The notes: generated by a model from the letters alone, not told the origin. A stretch of 64,000 nucleotides of DNA from Azospirillum cavernae (GCF_003590795.1 NZ_QYUL01000005.1:172001-236000); one strand, 5' to 3'. Positions 17,081 to 27,196 are shown, numbered from the stretch's first letter. Numbers and translations are program-made.

Positions 17081-19105
17081 TCAGCGCACGATTTGGGCGA
17101 GACGGTCGCTGTCCGCCAGCGTGGCGGTGGACGTGTTGACACGCAGGCGCGGCGGCGGCGGCGCGGTCCAGGCGGTGGGCGCGATGGGGCTGGGCGCGGG
17201 GCCGCTGGCGACGACCGGAGCGACGGCGACCACCTTCGGAACGTTCACCTCCGGCTTCGCCGCGTTCAGCAATTTCGTTTTGCCTTCAGTCTGCAACCGC
17301 CACCCGCGCAGGGCGATCAGAGTTGAGTTCTGATCGGGCCGGGAATAGGCGGAAAAGCGGCGGTCGCGGATCTTGGCCTGAGCGTCGGCCCACACCTTGG
17401 TCCAATTGATGGTTCCATCGGCCAGCAGCCGGTCTTCGATGGTCCGCAACAGGGCCTGGTTGACCAGGGCCGTGCCGATGTTCTGGGTGGCCAGGACCAG
17501 CGCGTCGGGGGCCTGCTCCAGCGTGGCGCGCAGGCGCAACTGCCCGCCGCAGGATCCCCAGAAGACGAAGGCCGTGTTCGTCGAGATCTCCGGCATCGTT
17601 TCTTCTTCGTGATAGCTGTGACCACGATGCACGACGACGCTCGGCACGAGATTGGCGTGGCGCAGCCACAGTTGCACGGCCATCCGCCCATTCTCGCCCC
17701 CGTCGGGGGTGTCGGCGACGATGATGATCCGCCGCCCAGCCTTTTCCGGGCTGGAGACCACGACGAAGCCCAGATACTCCTCAATCGCCCACCCCGCCGC
17801 GCGATGGGACTTGATGAAGCCGCTGAACGACGATTTGCCGTCGGCGTCGTTGTAGAAGGTCATCCGCTGGACGTTGACGCCGTTCTTGAACAGTCGGTCT
17901 TCGCTCAACACCGGGGCCGGGGCGGGCGGGTAGCGGTCGGCGAAGCGTTCCGCCGCGAAGGCGGCGGTGGTCGGGCGGGTTCCCATGCGACCGGCGTGGA
18001 TTCCGCCAGCCAAGCCCGTCGTCGCTTTGACGATGGGGCTGCGGGCGTCCCGGTGATGATCGGCCAACTCATCCTCAAGGGCGGCGCGAATCTCATCGGA
18101 TTTGGTGTCCATCGCGTCGGCGAGGGCGCCCGCGACGATGGGCGCGTCGATCCGGGTTTCCTGCGCCAGCAGAGACCGAACGCTGCCCCGCGCCAAGTCG
18201 CGCGCGTTGCCAGCCATCGGGCCGAACAGGGTGTCGCCGCGCCCGCTCGTCACCACGGCGATGAAGAAATCCCCCCACAGGGCGCTGGCCGCCGGGTCGC
18301 GGGCCAGATCGAAGAAGGTGCGGCGCTCCTGCTTCAGCTTGAGGGTCAGGATGTCGAGAATGCCGTCGAAGGAGGAGGTGTAGAGCTGCGGCCCGATCCG
18401 GGCGATCAGTTCGAACAGCACCTCGACGGGCAGCCCGTTGACGATGCGGAAGCGGTCCCGACCGGACTCTTCCGTCATGTCGTCCAACAGCGCGCCGATC
18501 TTGGCCGAGAAGGCCGATGGTTCCTTGGCGAAGGCGACGGTCAGCGCCTTGCGCGCCTGCATCTCCAGCGCCAGCAGATTTTCCGGCGGCATCAGCTTGT
18601 GCAGCTCGTGCCGGGTTTCGTAGAAAATCATCCCGGTGTCGAGCGACCGCGCCAGCAGGGTCGGCGTCAGGGCGCGCCCGATGATCGTCATGCCGCCGGG
18701 CCGCAGCGACAGTTGTTCAATCGCGCCGATGGCGTCAAAGGGGGTGGCGAGGGCGGCCTCGCGCAGGATGGCGGTCGCGGCCTCGCTGGGGAACAGGCTG
18801 GAGCAGCGAAACGCCTCCTCCGGTTGCTCGCGCGCCAGGGATAGGAAACCGGCGTCGCCGTTGGTCAACGCGCTCAGGATGGCTGGCCCTGCCGGATCGC
18901 CGTCCCAACAGGTTGGCTTTGTTTCGTCGAAGACGAAAGTTTTCGGCGGCTGACGGTGATGGACCGTCGGCGCGCGCGGGGCTGTGCTCGTGGTCTGGGC
19001 GTCGGCGGCGCTGGAACCGCCGACCAACAACGCCGCGCAGGCCGCCACGGTCAGAAGGCGTTGGCGAAGGGATGACCGTGAGGAACGGGCGGCGGTGCTC
19101 AACAT
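17081..19105 (-). CDS. Secreted protein of unknown function with a clan-CD-like His/Cys region
   Basis: A 674-residue protein with an N-terminal signal peptide (RQRLLTVAACAALLVGG, cleavage near SAADAQ), so it is exported. Residues about 60-370 are helical and lack a recognisable domain. Residues about 420-570 alternate strands and helices; RIIIVADTPDGG, then SVVVHRGHSYH (His493/496/499), AFVFWGSCGG (Cys519) and PDALVLATQNIGTALV resemble the strand-His-Gly / strand-Cys order of caspase-like (clan CD) or CHAT peptidases. The His-Cys distance of about 23 residues is shorter than in characterised members. I do not recognise a named family; the peptidase reading is inference. The C-terminal 60 residues are Pro/Ala-rich. 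The gene stands alone. Confidence 0.7.
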   Translation of the reverse strand: MLSTAARSSRSSLRQRLLTVAACAALLVGGSSAADAQTTSTAPRAPTVHHRQPPKTFVFDETKPTCWDGDPAGPAILSALTNGDAGFLSLAREQPEEAFRCSSLFPSEAATAILREAALATPFDAIGAIEQLSLRPGGMTIIGRALTPTLLARSLDTGMIFYETRHELHKLMPPENLLALEMQARKALTVAFAKEPSAFSAKIGALLDDMTEESGRDRFRIVNGLPVEVLFELIARIGPQLYTSSFDGILDILTLKLKQERRTFFDLARDPAASALWGDFFIAVVTSGRGDTLFGPMAGNARDLARGSVRSLLAQETRIDAPIVAGALADAMDTKSDEIRAALEDELADHHRDARSPIVKATTGLAGGIHAGRMGTRPTTAAFAAERFADRYPPAPAPVLSEDRLFKNGVNVQRMTFYNDADGKSSFSGFIKSHRAAGWAIEEYLGFVVVSSPEKAGRRIIIVADTPDGGENGRMAVQLWLRHANLVPSVVVHRGHSYHEEETMPEISTNTAFVFWGSCGGQLRLRATLEQAPDALVLATQNIGTALVNQALLRTIEDRLLADGTINWTKVWADAQAKIRDRRFSAYSRPDQNSTLIALRGWRLQTEGKTKLLNAAKPEVNVPKVVAVAPVVASGPAPSPIAPTAWTAPPPPRLRVNTSTATLADSDRLAQIVR

Positions 19106-19440
19106 GCGTCCCAATTCTGCGAAAGCGGATCTGGAACAGTTATGGACCGGGCAACGAACAGCATTCAACGGTGGAAATGCTGAAACGACGCCTCATCGCC
19201 GTCAAATCGGTTCGGCTTGCGCTGTTTGCCGTGAGGGCGTTGCAAAAAAATCGATCACAGCGGCGTGTGTTGCGCGCGCGCCGTTGGGCCAGAAACTTGA
19301 TGGCGAGGCGCTGTAGGAAAATTTCTTGAAATGGCCGCTTTCGGGCTGTGATGAGATGCCGTGGGTGGGGGAACTCCGAACGTCGGGCGGTGCGCGCGTT
19401 TCTTTGATTCGCGCGCCCGTCCGCCCGGTGTCCGATCCGA
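19106..19440. other. Intergenic region between the secreted protein and putA
   Basis: 335 bases without a supportable gene. The right part holds a hairpin after putA (listed separately). The left part, moderately AT-rich around 19240-19340, should contain the promoter of the secreted-protein gene at 19105; no boxes were assigned. Confidence 0.5.
19384..19427 (-). terminator. Possible terminator after putA
   Basis: CGGGCGG pairs with CCGCCCG and the inner CGCGCG with CGCGCG, with a small internal loop and an 11-base apical loop, starting 13 bases beyond the putA stop. No T-run follows on the minus strand. Confidence 0.35.
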
Positions 19441-22400
19441 TCAATCCTCTTCGAGCGAAACCAGAGAGGTGTTGCCGCCCGCCGCCGTCGTGTTGATCGT
19501 CAGCGTGCGTTCCGCCGCGAAGCGCGCGAGGTAGCGCGGACCGCCCGCCTTCGGGCCGGTGCCGGACAGCCCCTCGCCGCCAAAGGGCTGCACCCCGACC
19601 ACGGCGCCAATCATGTTGCGGTTGATGTAGATGTTGCCGACCGGCATCCGCTCGGCGATCTTGCGGGCGGTGCGGTCGATGCGGGTGTGGATTCCCAGCG
19701 TCAGGCCATAGCCGGTGGCCTCGATGGCGTCGAGCATGGCGTCCAGCTTGTCGCCCTTGAAGCGGATGACGTGCAAGACCGGGCCGAACACCTCGCGCGG
19801 CAACTGGTCGAGGCTGGTGATTTCAAAGGCGTGCGGAGCGAGGAAACTGCCATTGGCGCAGCCATAGGGCAGCTTGCCTTCAAACAGGGTGACGGCCTCC
19901 CGTTTCATCCGCTCGACATGCTGTTGCAGGATGGACAGCGCCTCGCCGTCGATCACCGGGCCGACGTCGGTGGACAGCAGGGCCGGGTCGCCCAGACGCA
20001 GCTCCGCCGCCGCGCCCTTCAGCATCTCGATCACCTTGGGGGCGATGCCGTCCTGGACGAACAGCACGCGCAGGGCCGAGCAGCGTTGACCGGCGGAGCG
20101 GAAGGCGCTGGTCACGACGTCGTCCACCACCTGTTCGGGCAGGGCGGAATTGTCCACCAGCATGGCGTTCTGCCCGCCGGTTTCAGCGATGAAGGGCACG
20201 ATGGCCCCGCCGCGCGTCGCCAGCGTGCGGTTGATGAGGTGGGCCGTCTCGGTTGATCCGGTGAAGGCGACGCCCGCCACCCGGCGATCCCCGACCAGCC
20301 GCCCGCCGACGGTCGCGCCGTCGCCCGGCAGCAGATGCAGAACGTTGGGCGGCACACCGGCCTCCAGCAGCAGCTTGACCATGGCCGCCGCGATCAACGG
20401 GGTCTGTTCGGCGGGCTTGGCGATCACCGTGTTGCCCGCCACCAGGGCGGCGGCGACCTGCCCGGCGAAGATCGCCAGCGGGAAGTTCCACGGGCTGATG
20501 CAGACGAACACTCCGCGCCCGGTCAGGCGCAGCTCGTTGCGCTCGCCGGTCGGGCCGGGCATCACCATCGGCTGGAAATCGGCGCAGGCGCGGGTGGCGT
20601 AATAGCGGCAGAAATCCACCGCCTCGCGCAGTTCGGCGATGGCGTCGGGCAGCACCTTGCCCGCCTCGCGGGTCAGCAGGGCCAGCAGTTCGTCCCGGTC
20701 GCGCTCCATCAGGTCGGCGGCGCGGGTCAGGCAGTCGGCGCGCTCCGTCACCGGGCGGGCCGACCAAGCGTGATGGGCGGCGCTCGCCAGAGACAGGGCG
20801 CGTTCGACGTCCTCGGCGGTCGCCTCGACGACATGGCCGACGAGCCGCGCGTTGTTCGACGGATCGACGATGGGGCGACCGTTGCCCGCCGGGGTCAACC
20901 CGCCAACGATGGGGCCGCCCGTCCACGGCTTGCTCCAGGCCGCCGCCATGCCGGTCAGCAGCGGGCCGACGATGGTTGGATCGCTGAGGTCGGCGCCCTG
21001 GCTGTTCAGCCGCTCCGCCCCATAGAGATCCTTGGGCAGCGGGATGCGCGGGTGCGGCTTCACCGCCAGACCGGCGATGCGGGCGACCGGATCGGCGACG
21101 ATGTCGGCGATGGGAACCTGTTCGTCCTGGATGCGGTTGACGAAGGAGGAGTTGGCGCCGTTTTCCAGCAACCGACGGACCAGATAGGCCAACAGATCCT
21201 CATGGCTGCCGACGGGGGCGTACACGCGCACCGGCATGTCGGGGCCGACGATTTGATGATAGAGCGGCTCGCCCATGCCGTGCAGGCGCTGGAACTCGTA
21301 GCCGACGCGGTCGCCCGCCATTTCCAGGACCGAGGCGACGGTGTGCGCGTTGTGGGTGGCGAACATCGGGTGAAAGACGTCGCGGCGGCTGAGCAGCTTG
21401 CGGGCGCAGGCCAGATAGGAGACGTCGGTGGACGCCTTGCGGGTGAAGACCGGGTAATTGTCCAGGCCGCGTTCCTGGCCGCGCTTGATCTCGCTGTCCC
21501 AATAGGCGCCCTTGACCAGCCGGATCATCAGCTTGCGCCCGACCCGCGCGGCCAGATTGCCCAACCATTCGATCACCGGCAGGGCGCGCTTTTGATAGGC
21601 CTGCACCGCCAGCCCGAACCCCTCCCAGCCATTGAGCGCTGGGTCGCTGAACACCGCCTCGATCACATCGAGCGACAGGTCGAGACGGTCGGATTCTTCG
21701 GCGTCCACGGTCAGATGGATGCCCGCCGCCTTGGCTTTCAGCGCCAGATCGAGCAGGCGCGGGCGCAGCTCCGCCATCACGCGGGCCTGTTGGGCGATCT
21801 CGTAACGCGGGTGGATGGCCGACAGCTTCACCGAAATGCCGGGGCTGGTCAGAACCGTCCGGTTGCCGCGCGCCTTGCCGATGGATTCGATGGCCCGCGC
21901 GTAGGTCTCTTGATAGCGGTCGGCGTCGGCCTGGGTGCGGGCGGCTTCGCCCAGCATGTCGTAGGAATAGCGGTAGCCCAGCTTTTCGCTGTCGCGGGCG
22001 CGGTCCAGCGCCTCTTCAATGTTGCGGCCCATGACGAACTGGCGGCCCAGAATGCGCATCGCCTGCATCATCGCCTGCCGGATCACCGGCTCGCCCGCCC
22101 GGCTGACCAGACGATCGAGCAGACCGGCGGGCTGGCGCTGGTCCTCGTCGTCCAACCGCACGACCTTGCCGGTCAGCATCAACGCCCAGGTGGAGGCGTT
22201 GACGAACAGGCTGTCGGCCTTGCCGAGATGGCGCGTCCAATCGGCGTCGCCGATCTTGTCGCGAATCAGCAGATCGGCGGTTTCGGAATCGGGGATGCGC
22301 AGCAGCGCTTCCGCCAGACACATCAGCGCCACGCCTTCCTTGGTGGACAGGCCGAACTCTTGCAGGAAGGCGTCGAGCGCGCCGAAGCGCGGGCGGGTTT

Positions 22401-22587
22401 CCCGCAGCTTGGCGACGAAACCGGCGGCGGTGTCCTGCACCCGGCGGCGGGCGTCGGGGGGCAGGGCGGCGATCTGGATCAGCCCATCCAGCACCCGCAC
22501 CTCGTCGGCGCGGTAGGCGGCGATGATCGCGGCACGGTCCGGACGCACGGCGGGAAACTCGGCGGATGCAAGCATGGGATGGTCCAT
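19441..22587 (-). CDS. putA: Bifunctional proline dehydrogenase / delta-1-pyrroline-5-carboxylate dehydrogenase PutA
   Basis: Oxidises proline to glutamate in two steps and passes electrons to quinone. At 1048 residues it is the short form without the N-terminal ribbon-helix-helix DNA-binding domain. The proline dehydrogenase barrel spans about residues 100-430 (RQFVMGRNIEEAL, VSVKLSAIHPRY-type segment, RLVKGAYWDSEIKR). The aldehyde dehydrogenase spans about 530-1000 (ISPWNFPLAIF, GDRRVAGVAFTGSTETA, catalytic Cys in AGQRCSALRVLF). Since it cannot repress itself, control by the divergent Lrp-type gene is expected. ATG 22587 is chosen; ATG 22575 is a possible alternative. Confidence 0.97.
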   Translation of the reverse strand: MDHPMLASAEFPAVRPDRAAIIAAYRADEVRVLDGLIQIAALPPDARRRVQDTAAGFVAKLRETRPRFGALDAFLQEFGLSTKEGVALMCLAEALLRIPDSETADLLIRDKIGDADWTRHLGKADSLFVNASTWALMLTGKVVRLDDEDQRQPAGLLDRLVSRAGEPVIRQAMMQAMRILGRQFVMGRNIEEALDRARDSEKLGYRYSYDMLGEAARTQADADRYQETYARAIESIGKARGNRTVLTSPGISVKLSAIHPRYEIAQQARVMAELRPRLLDLALKAKAAGIHLTVDAEESDRLDLSLDVIEAVFSDPALNGWEGFGLAVQAYQKRALPVIEWLGNLAARVGRKLMIRLVKGAYWDSEIKRGQERGLDNYPVFTRKASTDVSYLACARKLLSRRDVFHPMFATHNAHTVASVLEMAGDRVGYEFQRLHGMGEPLYHQIVGPDMPVRVYAPVGSHEDLLAYLVRRLLENGANSSFVNRIQDEQVPIADIVADPVARIAGLAVKPHPRIPLPKDLYGAERLNSQGADLSDPTIVGPLLTGMAAAWSKPWTGGPIVGGLTPAGNGRPIVDPSNNARLVGHVVEATAEDVERALSLASAAHHAWSARPVTERADCLTRAADLMERDRDELLALLTREAGKVLPDAIAELREAVDFCRYYATRACADFQPMVMPGPTGERNELRLTGRGVFVCISPWNFPLAIFAGQVAAALVAGNTVIAKPAEQTPLIAAAMVKLLLEAGVPPNVLHLLPGDGATVGGRLVGDRRVAGVAFTGSTETAHLINRTLATRGGAIVPFIAETGGQNAMLVDNSALPEQVVDDVVTSAFRSAGQRCSALRVLFVQDGIAPKVIEMLKGAAAELRLGDPALLSTDVGPVIDGEALSILQQHVERMKREAVTLFEGKLPYGCANGSFLAPHAFEITSLDQLPREVFGPVLHVIRFKGDKLDAMLDAIEATGYGLTLGIHTRIDRTARKIAERMPVGNIYINRNMIGAVVGVQPFGGEGLSGTGPKAGGPRYLARFAAERTLTINTTAAGGNTSLVSLEED

Positions 22588-22693
22588 CGCTCTGTGGTGT
22601 GAAGATAATTCAGTATAGTAAGATTTAAGCCGATGATGGTCCGTTTGATTGTGGATAAAACGGAATTTTTCATGATAGAATAAGAAACAAACC

Positions 22694-23194
22694 ATGGAAA
22701 ATTTGGAATTGACGATGGAGCGCTCCCTCGACCCCACCGACGTCAAGATCCTGCGCGAATTGCAGGAGGATGGACGGCTCAGCAACGTTGAACTGGCCCG
22801 CCGGATCAACCTCAGCCCGGCGGCGTGTCTGGAACGGGTGAAACGTTTGCAGAATGACGGCATCATTCAGCGTTACGTGGCTTTGCTCGATCCCCACCGG
22901 CTGGACGCCGGCATGCTGGTGTTCGTGGAGGTCGTGCTGGACCGCACCACCCCGGACAATTTCGACGACTTCAAGGGCACCGTGCTGCGCATGCCCCAGA
23001 TCATGGAATGCCATATGGTGGCGGGCGGGTTCGATTACCTCGTCAAAGCGCGGGTTCGCGACATGAATGAATACAGATTGTTCCTCGGCGAGCTTTTGTC
23101 CACCGCGCGCGGCGTGCGGGAGACTCACACCTACGCGGTGATGGAGGAGGTGAAGAGCGTCACCGCCATCCCGTTGGATGGGTTGTCAGGCTGA
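22694..23194 (+). CDS. Lrp/AsnC-family transcription regulator, probable PutR
   Basis: A 166-residue Lrp-type regulator. The N-terminal winged helix-turn-helix (residues about 12-60: LDPTDVKILRELQEDGRLSN and VELARRINLSPAACLERVKR) is followed by the RAM ligand-binding domain (about 75-155: VFVEVVLDRT, MECHMVAGGFDYLVKARVRD). Divergence from putA with a 106-base gap is the standard arrangement of PutR, which activates putA when proline is present. A possible alternative start is ATG 22715. The shared gap contains a TATACT box on the putA side at about 22612-22617. Confidence 0.92.
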   Translation: MENLELTMERSLDPTDVKILRELQEDGRLSNVELARRINLSPAACLERVKRLQNDGIIQRYVALLDPHRLDAGMLVFVEVVLDRTTPDNFDDFKGTVLRMPQIMECHMVAGGFDYLVKARVRDMNEYRLFLGELLSTARGVRETHTYAVMEEVKSVTAIPLDGLSG

Positions 23195-23460
23195 CGGCGC
23201 GCGCCATCCCACCAATTCCCATCTTGCAGACGTCTTTCGATTCAAGACGCAAATTGCGAGCGGAGCGACGTTTTTGAACCTCATCTGGGTGCGGTTTCTT
23301 TTTCGACCAGCAATTTCAAGGGTGGCGCCCGGCGGCACGATCCTTGCTGTTAAAGCGCGCTGGTTGGCACACAACGATCTATTGTTTCTGGACGACTTTG
23401 CGTTTTGGACCAATAGTTGGATGCTGGCTTTCGTTGCAACGGCTGAGATGGAACAGCGTC

Positions 23461-26427
23461 ATGCGCGTCAACACACCGATCACCAAGACTGAAGTGCATC
23501 TGACGGAAGGTGTTCCACTCGTCTCGCGCACGGACACGGGCGGGCGGATCACCTTCGTCAACAAGGCTTTCGTTGAGATCAGCGGCTTTGCCGAGCATGA
23601 GTTGATTGGCGCCCCGCACAATCTCGTCCGCCATCCCGACATGCCGAAAGAGGCCTTCGCCGATCTGTGGGCCACGATCAAGGACGGGCATCCCTGGGAG
23701 GGGCTGGTCAAGAACCGCACCAAATCGGGCGATTTTTATTGGGTGCGCGCCAACGTCACGCCGGTTCTGGCCGATGGGGAAGTCAAGGAATACATTTCCA
23801 TCCGCTCCAAACCCTCGCGCGAGGACATAGCGGCGGCGGACGCCCTCTACGCGGCGATGCGAAATGGAACCGCCAAGCTGGTTTTGGCGCAGGGCGAACT
23901 GGTCAAGCCCGGTCTTGCGGCGCGCGTCGTCGCGGCGGTGCGCGACAGCATCGCCGGACAATTGTTCGCGGTGTTCGGCGTGCTGGTTTTGGGGATGCTG
24001 CTGGCGGGGTGGTTCGGGTTGCGCGGTATGTCCGAATCCAACGAATCGCTGCGCACGGTCTATGAGGATCGTACGGTCCCAGCCTTTCAGATCGGCGAGA
24101 TTCTGAATCACACGCGGGAAAACCAGCAAATCATCACCGATTTGGTGATCGGCCTGCGCGACGGCATGCCGGACAAAGAGGTCAAGGAACAGCTTAAAGA
24201 AATTGAGGACAACGTCGCCTATATGGCGAAATTGCTGAAAGAATATTTGGACACCTATCTGACGCCGGAAGAAAAAATCCTGGCGGCGAAGTACCAGGAA
24301 TTGAGCGCGCGCTTCAACCGCGAGGCCATTGTTCCAGCCATCGCGCACATCAAGGACAGCAACTCTCTGGCCTTGGAGGTTCACGTTCGCAAGGTGCTGA
24401 AGCCGTTGTTCCTTGAACTCCACGACGTCAACGACAAGCTTCTGGAACTGCAAATCCGCGTGGCGCGGGAAGAGTATCAGTCGGCGGTCGCCAGTTTCCG
24501 ATTGCGGTTTGCGGAGCTTTTGGCGACGCTCACAGTGGGTTGCGCGCTGGCCACGCTCTTTGGCCTGTTGATTTTGCGGACGGTCCGTCGGCCGCTGGCG
24601 GCGATGGAGAAGACCTATGGCCGCGTCGCCATCGGCGACTACATGAGTCCGGCAGAACCAATTTCCATCGCCGAATTCAAGCGGATCGCGTCGGAATTGA
24701 ACGCGATGAAGGCAAAAATTGGCTACAGCCTGCATGAAAAGCTGGAGTTGGAGGTTCGTCAGAAGGAGTTGACTCGCATCACCTTGCTGGAAACCTGCAA
24801 GGCCATCGAAAGCGACCTTGACGCCACGTGGATCGGGGTGGATCAGGCCGGGCGGCGAGCGGGCGACGGCATCACCCATCTGATGGAATCGCTGGGGGTG
24901 GTGCGCGAAAACACCGTGGTGGTGTCGGCGGCCTCCGAACAGGCCAGTTCCAACGCCTCCTCCGTGGCGGCGGCGACCGAGGAGTTGAACGCCGCCGGGC
25001 ATGAGATCGCCCGGCAGGCGGCGCGCTCCAGCGAGGTGGCGCGGAAGGCTGTGGACAGCGCGCGGGATTCGGCCTCGGCGATCAGCCGTATGGAGATCGC
25101 GACGGAGGAAATCGGCAAGGTCGCCAGCCTCATCAACGACATCGCCGGACAAACCAACCTGCTGGCGCTCAACGCCACCATCGAGGCGGCGCGGGCGGGC
25201 GAGGCGGGCAAGGGCTTCGCCGTGGTCGCAGGCGAGGTGAAAAGTCTTGCGGGCCAAACCGCGCGGGCGACTGGCGACATCGCCCGTCAGATCGAACAGT
25301 TGAAGGCGGCGGTCAACGGCAGCGTCTCGGCCATTCAGACCGTGATCTCCGTCATCCAGGAGATCGACGAAGCGGCGTCCGCCACGGCGGCGGCGGTGGA
25401 GGAGCAATCAGCGGCCAACGGCGAAATCGGGCGCAGCGCCACCAACTCCGCCGGCGGGGCCTCACAAGTGTCGAGCAGCGTGCTGCGCATCCGCGACCAG
25501 ACCGACGAGATCACCGACATCGCCCGCGACGTCAGCCGCCGCATGACCGACACCCAATCCGCCGTGTCCGATCTGAAGCGGCGTCTGGTCATTGCGCTCC
25601 GCCAATCCGTGGCGGGGGACCGCCGCACCTCCGACCGCATCCCCTGCGAAGAGGCGATCACCCTGGTGATTGGCGCGAACCGCGTGTCGGCGACGATGCT
25701 GGATCTCTCCATCGACGGTCTGCTGGTTGATCCGAAAGGCTTGCCGACGCTGGCCGAACACAGCGCGATTCAGGTGCTGCTGCGCGACGCGGGCGACTTG
25801 CCCGCCATCGTCGCCGGAAGCAGCGATCTGGGGCTGCATCTGGCCTTTGGCGAGTTGTCCGACGCCCAGACTGAAAAACTGGAAGAAGCCTATCGCCGCC
25901 TGATCGAAACCGACCGCCCCTTCATCAAGACCATCCAAGAGACGGCGACGTCCTTGGCGGGGTTGTTGGAAAACAGCCTGCGCGATGGCCGCATCACCGA
26001 AGAGGATTTGTTCTCCACCCAACTGACCAGCGTTCCCGGCACGGCGCCGGAACAGTTCATCGCCCCCTTCACCGACCTGACCGACCGCCTGTTCCCCACC
26101 TTGCAGGAGCAGATTTTGGCGTCCAACCCGCGCTTCCAATTCTGTGTGGCCGTCAACAGCATCGGCTATCTGCCGACCCACAACGCCCGCTATTCTGAAC
26201 CGCAGCGCCCCGGCGAGGTGGATTGGAACACCGCGCACAGCCGCAACCGACGTCTGTTCACCGACCGGGCCGGTTTGGCGGCGGCGCGCAACACGCGGGC
26301 CTTCCTGCTGCAAGCCTACCGCCGCGACATGGGCGGCGGTCAGATGGTCCGCTTGAAGGAGGTGGACGCCCCGATCATCGTCCGTGGGCGTCATTGGGGA
26401 TCGTTGCGCCTGGGCTATCGGGCCTGA
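23461..26427 (+). CDS. Methyl-accepting chemotaxis protein with PAS, HAMP, MCP signalling and PilZ domains
   Basis: A 988-residue chemoreceptor. Order: an Aer-like cytoplasmic PAS domain at the N-terminus (residues about 10-115, with FVEISGFAEHELIG, HNLVRHPDMP and GDFYWVRANV); TM1 about 160-182; a helical periplasmic segment about 185-350; TM2 about 355-378; HAMP; the methyl-accepting signalling hairpin (about 460-715, tip EEIGKVASLINDIAGQTNLLALNATIEAARAGE in two parts); a PilZ-like segment (about 720-800, starting RRTSDRIPC); and a C-terminal region ending VRGRHWGSLRLGYR that is common in alphaproteobacterial receptors. The PAS suggests redox or oxygen sensing and PilZ possible c-di-GMP input. 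ATG 23461 begins the PAS domain. Confidence 0.93.
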   Translation: MRVNTPITKTEVHLTEGVPLVSRTDTGGRITFVNKAFVEISGFAEHELIGAPHNLVRHPDMPKEAFADLWATIKDGHPWEGLVKNRTKSGDFYWVRANVTPVLADGEVKEYISIRSKPSREDIAAADALYAAMRNGTAKLVLAQGELVKPGLAARVVAAVRDSIAGQLFAVFGVLVLGMLLAGWFGLRGMSESNESLRTVYEDRTVPAFQIGEILNHTRENQQIITDLVIGLRDGMPDKEVKEQLKEIEDNVAYMAKLLKEYLDTYLTPEEKILAAKYQELSARFNREAIVPAIAHIKDSNSLALEVHVRKVLKPLFLELHDVNDKLLELQIRVAREEYQSAVASFRLRFAELLATLTVGCALATLFGLLILRTVRRPLAAMEKTYGRVAIGDYMSPAEPISIAEFKRIASELNAMKAKIGYSLHEKLELEVRQKELTRITLLETCKAIESDLDATWIGVDQAGRRAGDGITHLMESLGVVRENTVVVSAASEQASSNASSVAAATEELNAAGHEIARQAARSSEVARKAVDSARDSASAISRMEIATEEIGKVASLINDIAGQTNLLALNATIEAARAGEAGKGFAVVAGEVKSLAGQTARATGDIARQIEQLKAAVNGSVSAIQTVISVIQEIDEAASATAAAVEEQSAANGEIGRSATNSAGGASQVSSSVLRIRDQTDEITDIARDVSRRMTDTQSAVSDLKRRLVIALRQSVAGDRRTSDRIPCEEAITLVIGANRVSATMLDLSIDGLLVDPKGLPTLAEHSAIQVLLRDAGDLPAIVAGSSDLGLHLAFGELSDAQTEKLEEAYRRLIETDRPFIKTIQETATSLAGLLENSLRDGRITEEDLFSTQLTSVPGTAPEQFIAPFTDLTDRLFPTLQEQILASNPRFQFCVAVNSIGYLPTHNARYSEPQRPGEVDWNTAHSRNRRLFTDRAGLAAARNTRAFLLQAYRRDMGGGQMVRLKEVDAPIIVRGRHWGSLRLGYRA

Positions 26428-26443
26428 GCGTGTTGAGCGGCGA

Positions 26444-27010
26444 TCAAGGCGTCTGCTTGTCCGGCACCAGCACGGCTCCGCAGATCGCCTTGATCGCCTC
26501 GGTCTGGTCGGCTCCGGCGGATCGGGCCAGCAGACCCTGGCCAAAGGCGAAGGCGTAGAACAGATAGGCGCGGGCGAAAGCCTGATCGGGCGGCAGGCCC
26601 AGCGCGACGAACAGATCGGCGACGCAGCGCAGACGTTCGCCGTCCACCTCGGCGATCACCCCCTCCGCCTCCGGCGCGCGGCGCGCCCAATCGCGGACGG
26701 CCAGTTCAATGGCCATGCCGCGCGGGTTGTTGCCGCTGTAAAGCGCCAGCAAATCATGCAGTTGCTTGGCCGGTTCGCGACCGTCCAGCCGGGTCTGCTC
26801 CTTGATCGCGGCGATGCGGCCGTGCTTCCAGCCGTCCAACAGGGCGTTCATCAGGTCGGTGCGGTCGCGGAAGTGCCAGTAGAAGCTGCCCTTCGTGACC
26901 TTCAGCTTTTTTGCCAGCAACTCGACGCGGACCTGTTCGACGCCCCCCTCGGCCAGGGCTGAAAAGGCGGCGGTCAGCCATGAGTCGCGATTTTTTGTTT
27001 TTGCTTCCAT
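26444..27010 (-). CDS. TetR-family transcription regulator
   Basis: A 188-residue regulator. The N-terminal helix-turn-helix (residues about 7-50) has LTAAFSALAEGGVEQVRVE and LKVTKGSFYWHFRDRTDLM, the classic TetR pattern; the C-terminal helical domain binds an unknown ligand. It is convergent with the chemoreceptor (16-base gap) and divergent from pepN (186 bases), so its target may be itself or pepN, or lie elsewhere, for example the RND operator at 41926. The ATG at 27010 follows GGAG closely. Confidence 0.92.
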   Translation of the reverse strand: MEAKTKNRDSWLTAAFSALAEGGVEQVRVELLAKKLKVTKGSFYWHFRDRTDLMNALLDGWKHGRIAAIKEQTRLDGREPAKQLHDLLALYSGNNPRGMAIELAVRDWARRAPEAEGVIAEVDGERLRCVADLFVALGLPPDQAFARAYLFYAFAFGQGLLARSAGADQTEAIKAICGAVLVPDKQTP

Positions 27011-27196
27011 AACTCCGATCCGCCCCAATCCCTCCGGTCGCCCCTTCCAGAAACGCGCTGGGGCGGACGATCTATAGCCGAACAGTCGCCGGATTGGCAG
27101 CTTTGTCGCCAAGGCGGCGCGGGACAGCCCGGCTTCGCCTTGCTACAGTCGCCGTTCAGGGATCTTTCGCGAACGACAGACCAGAGACAAGGCACC

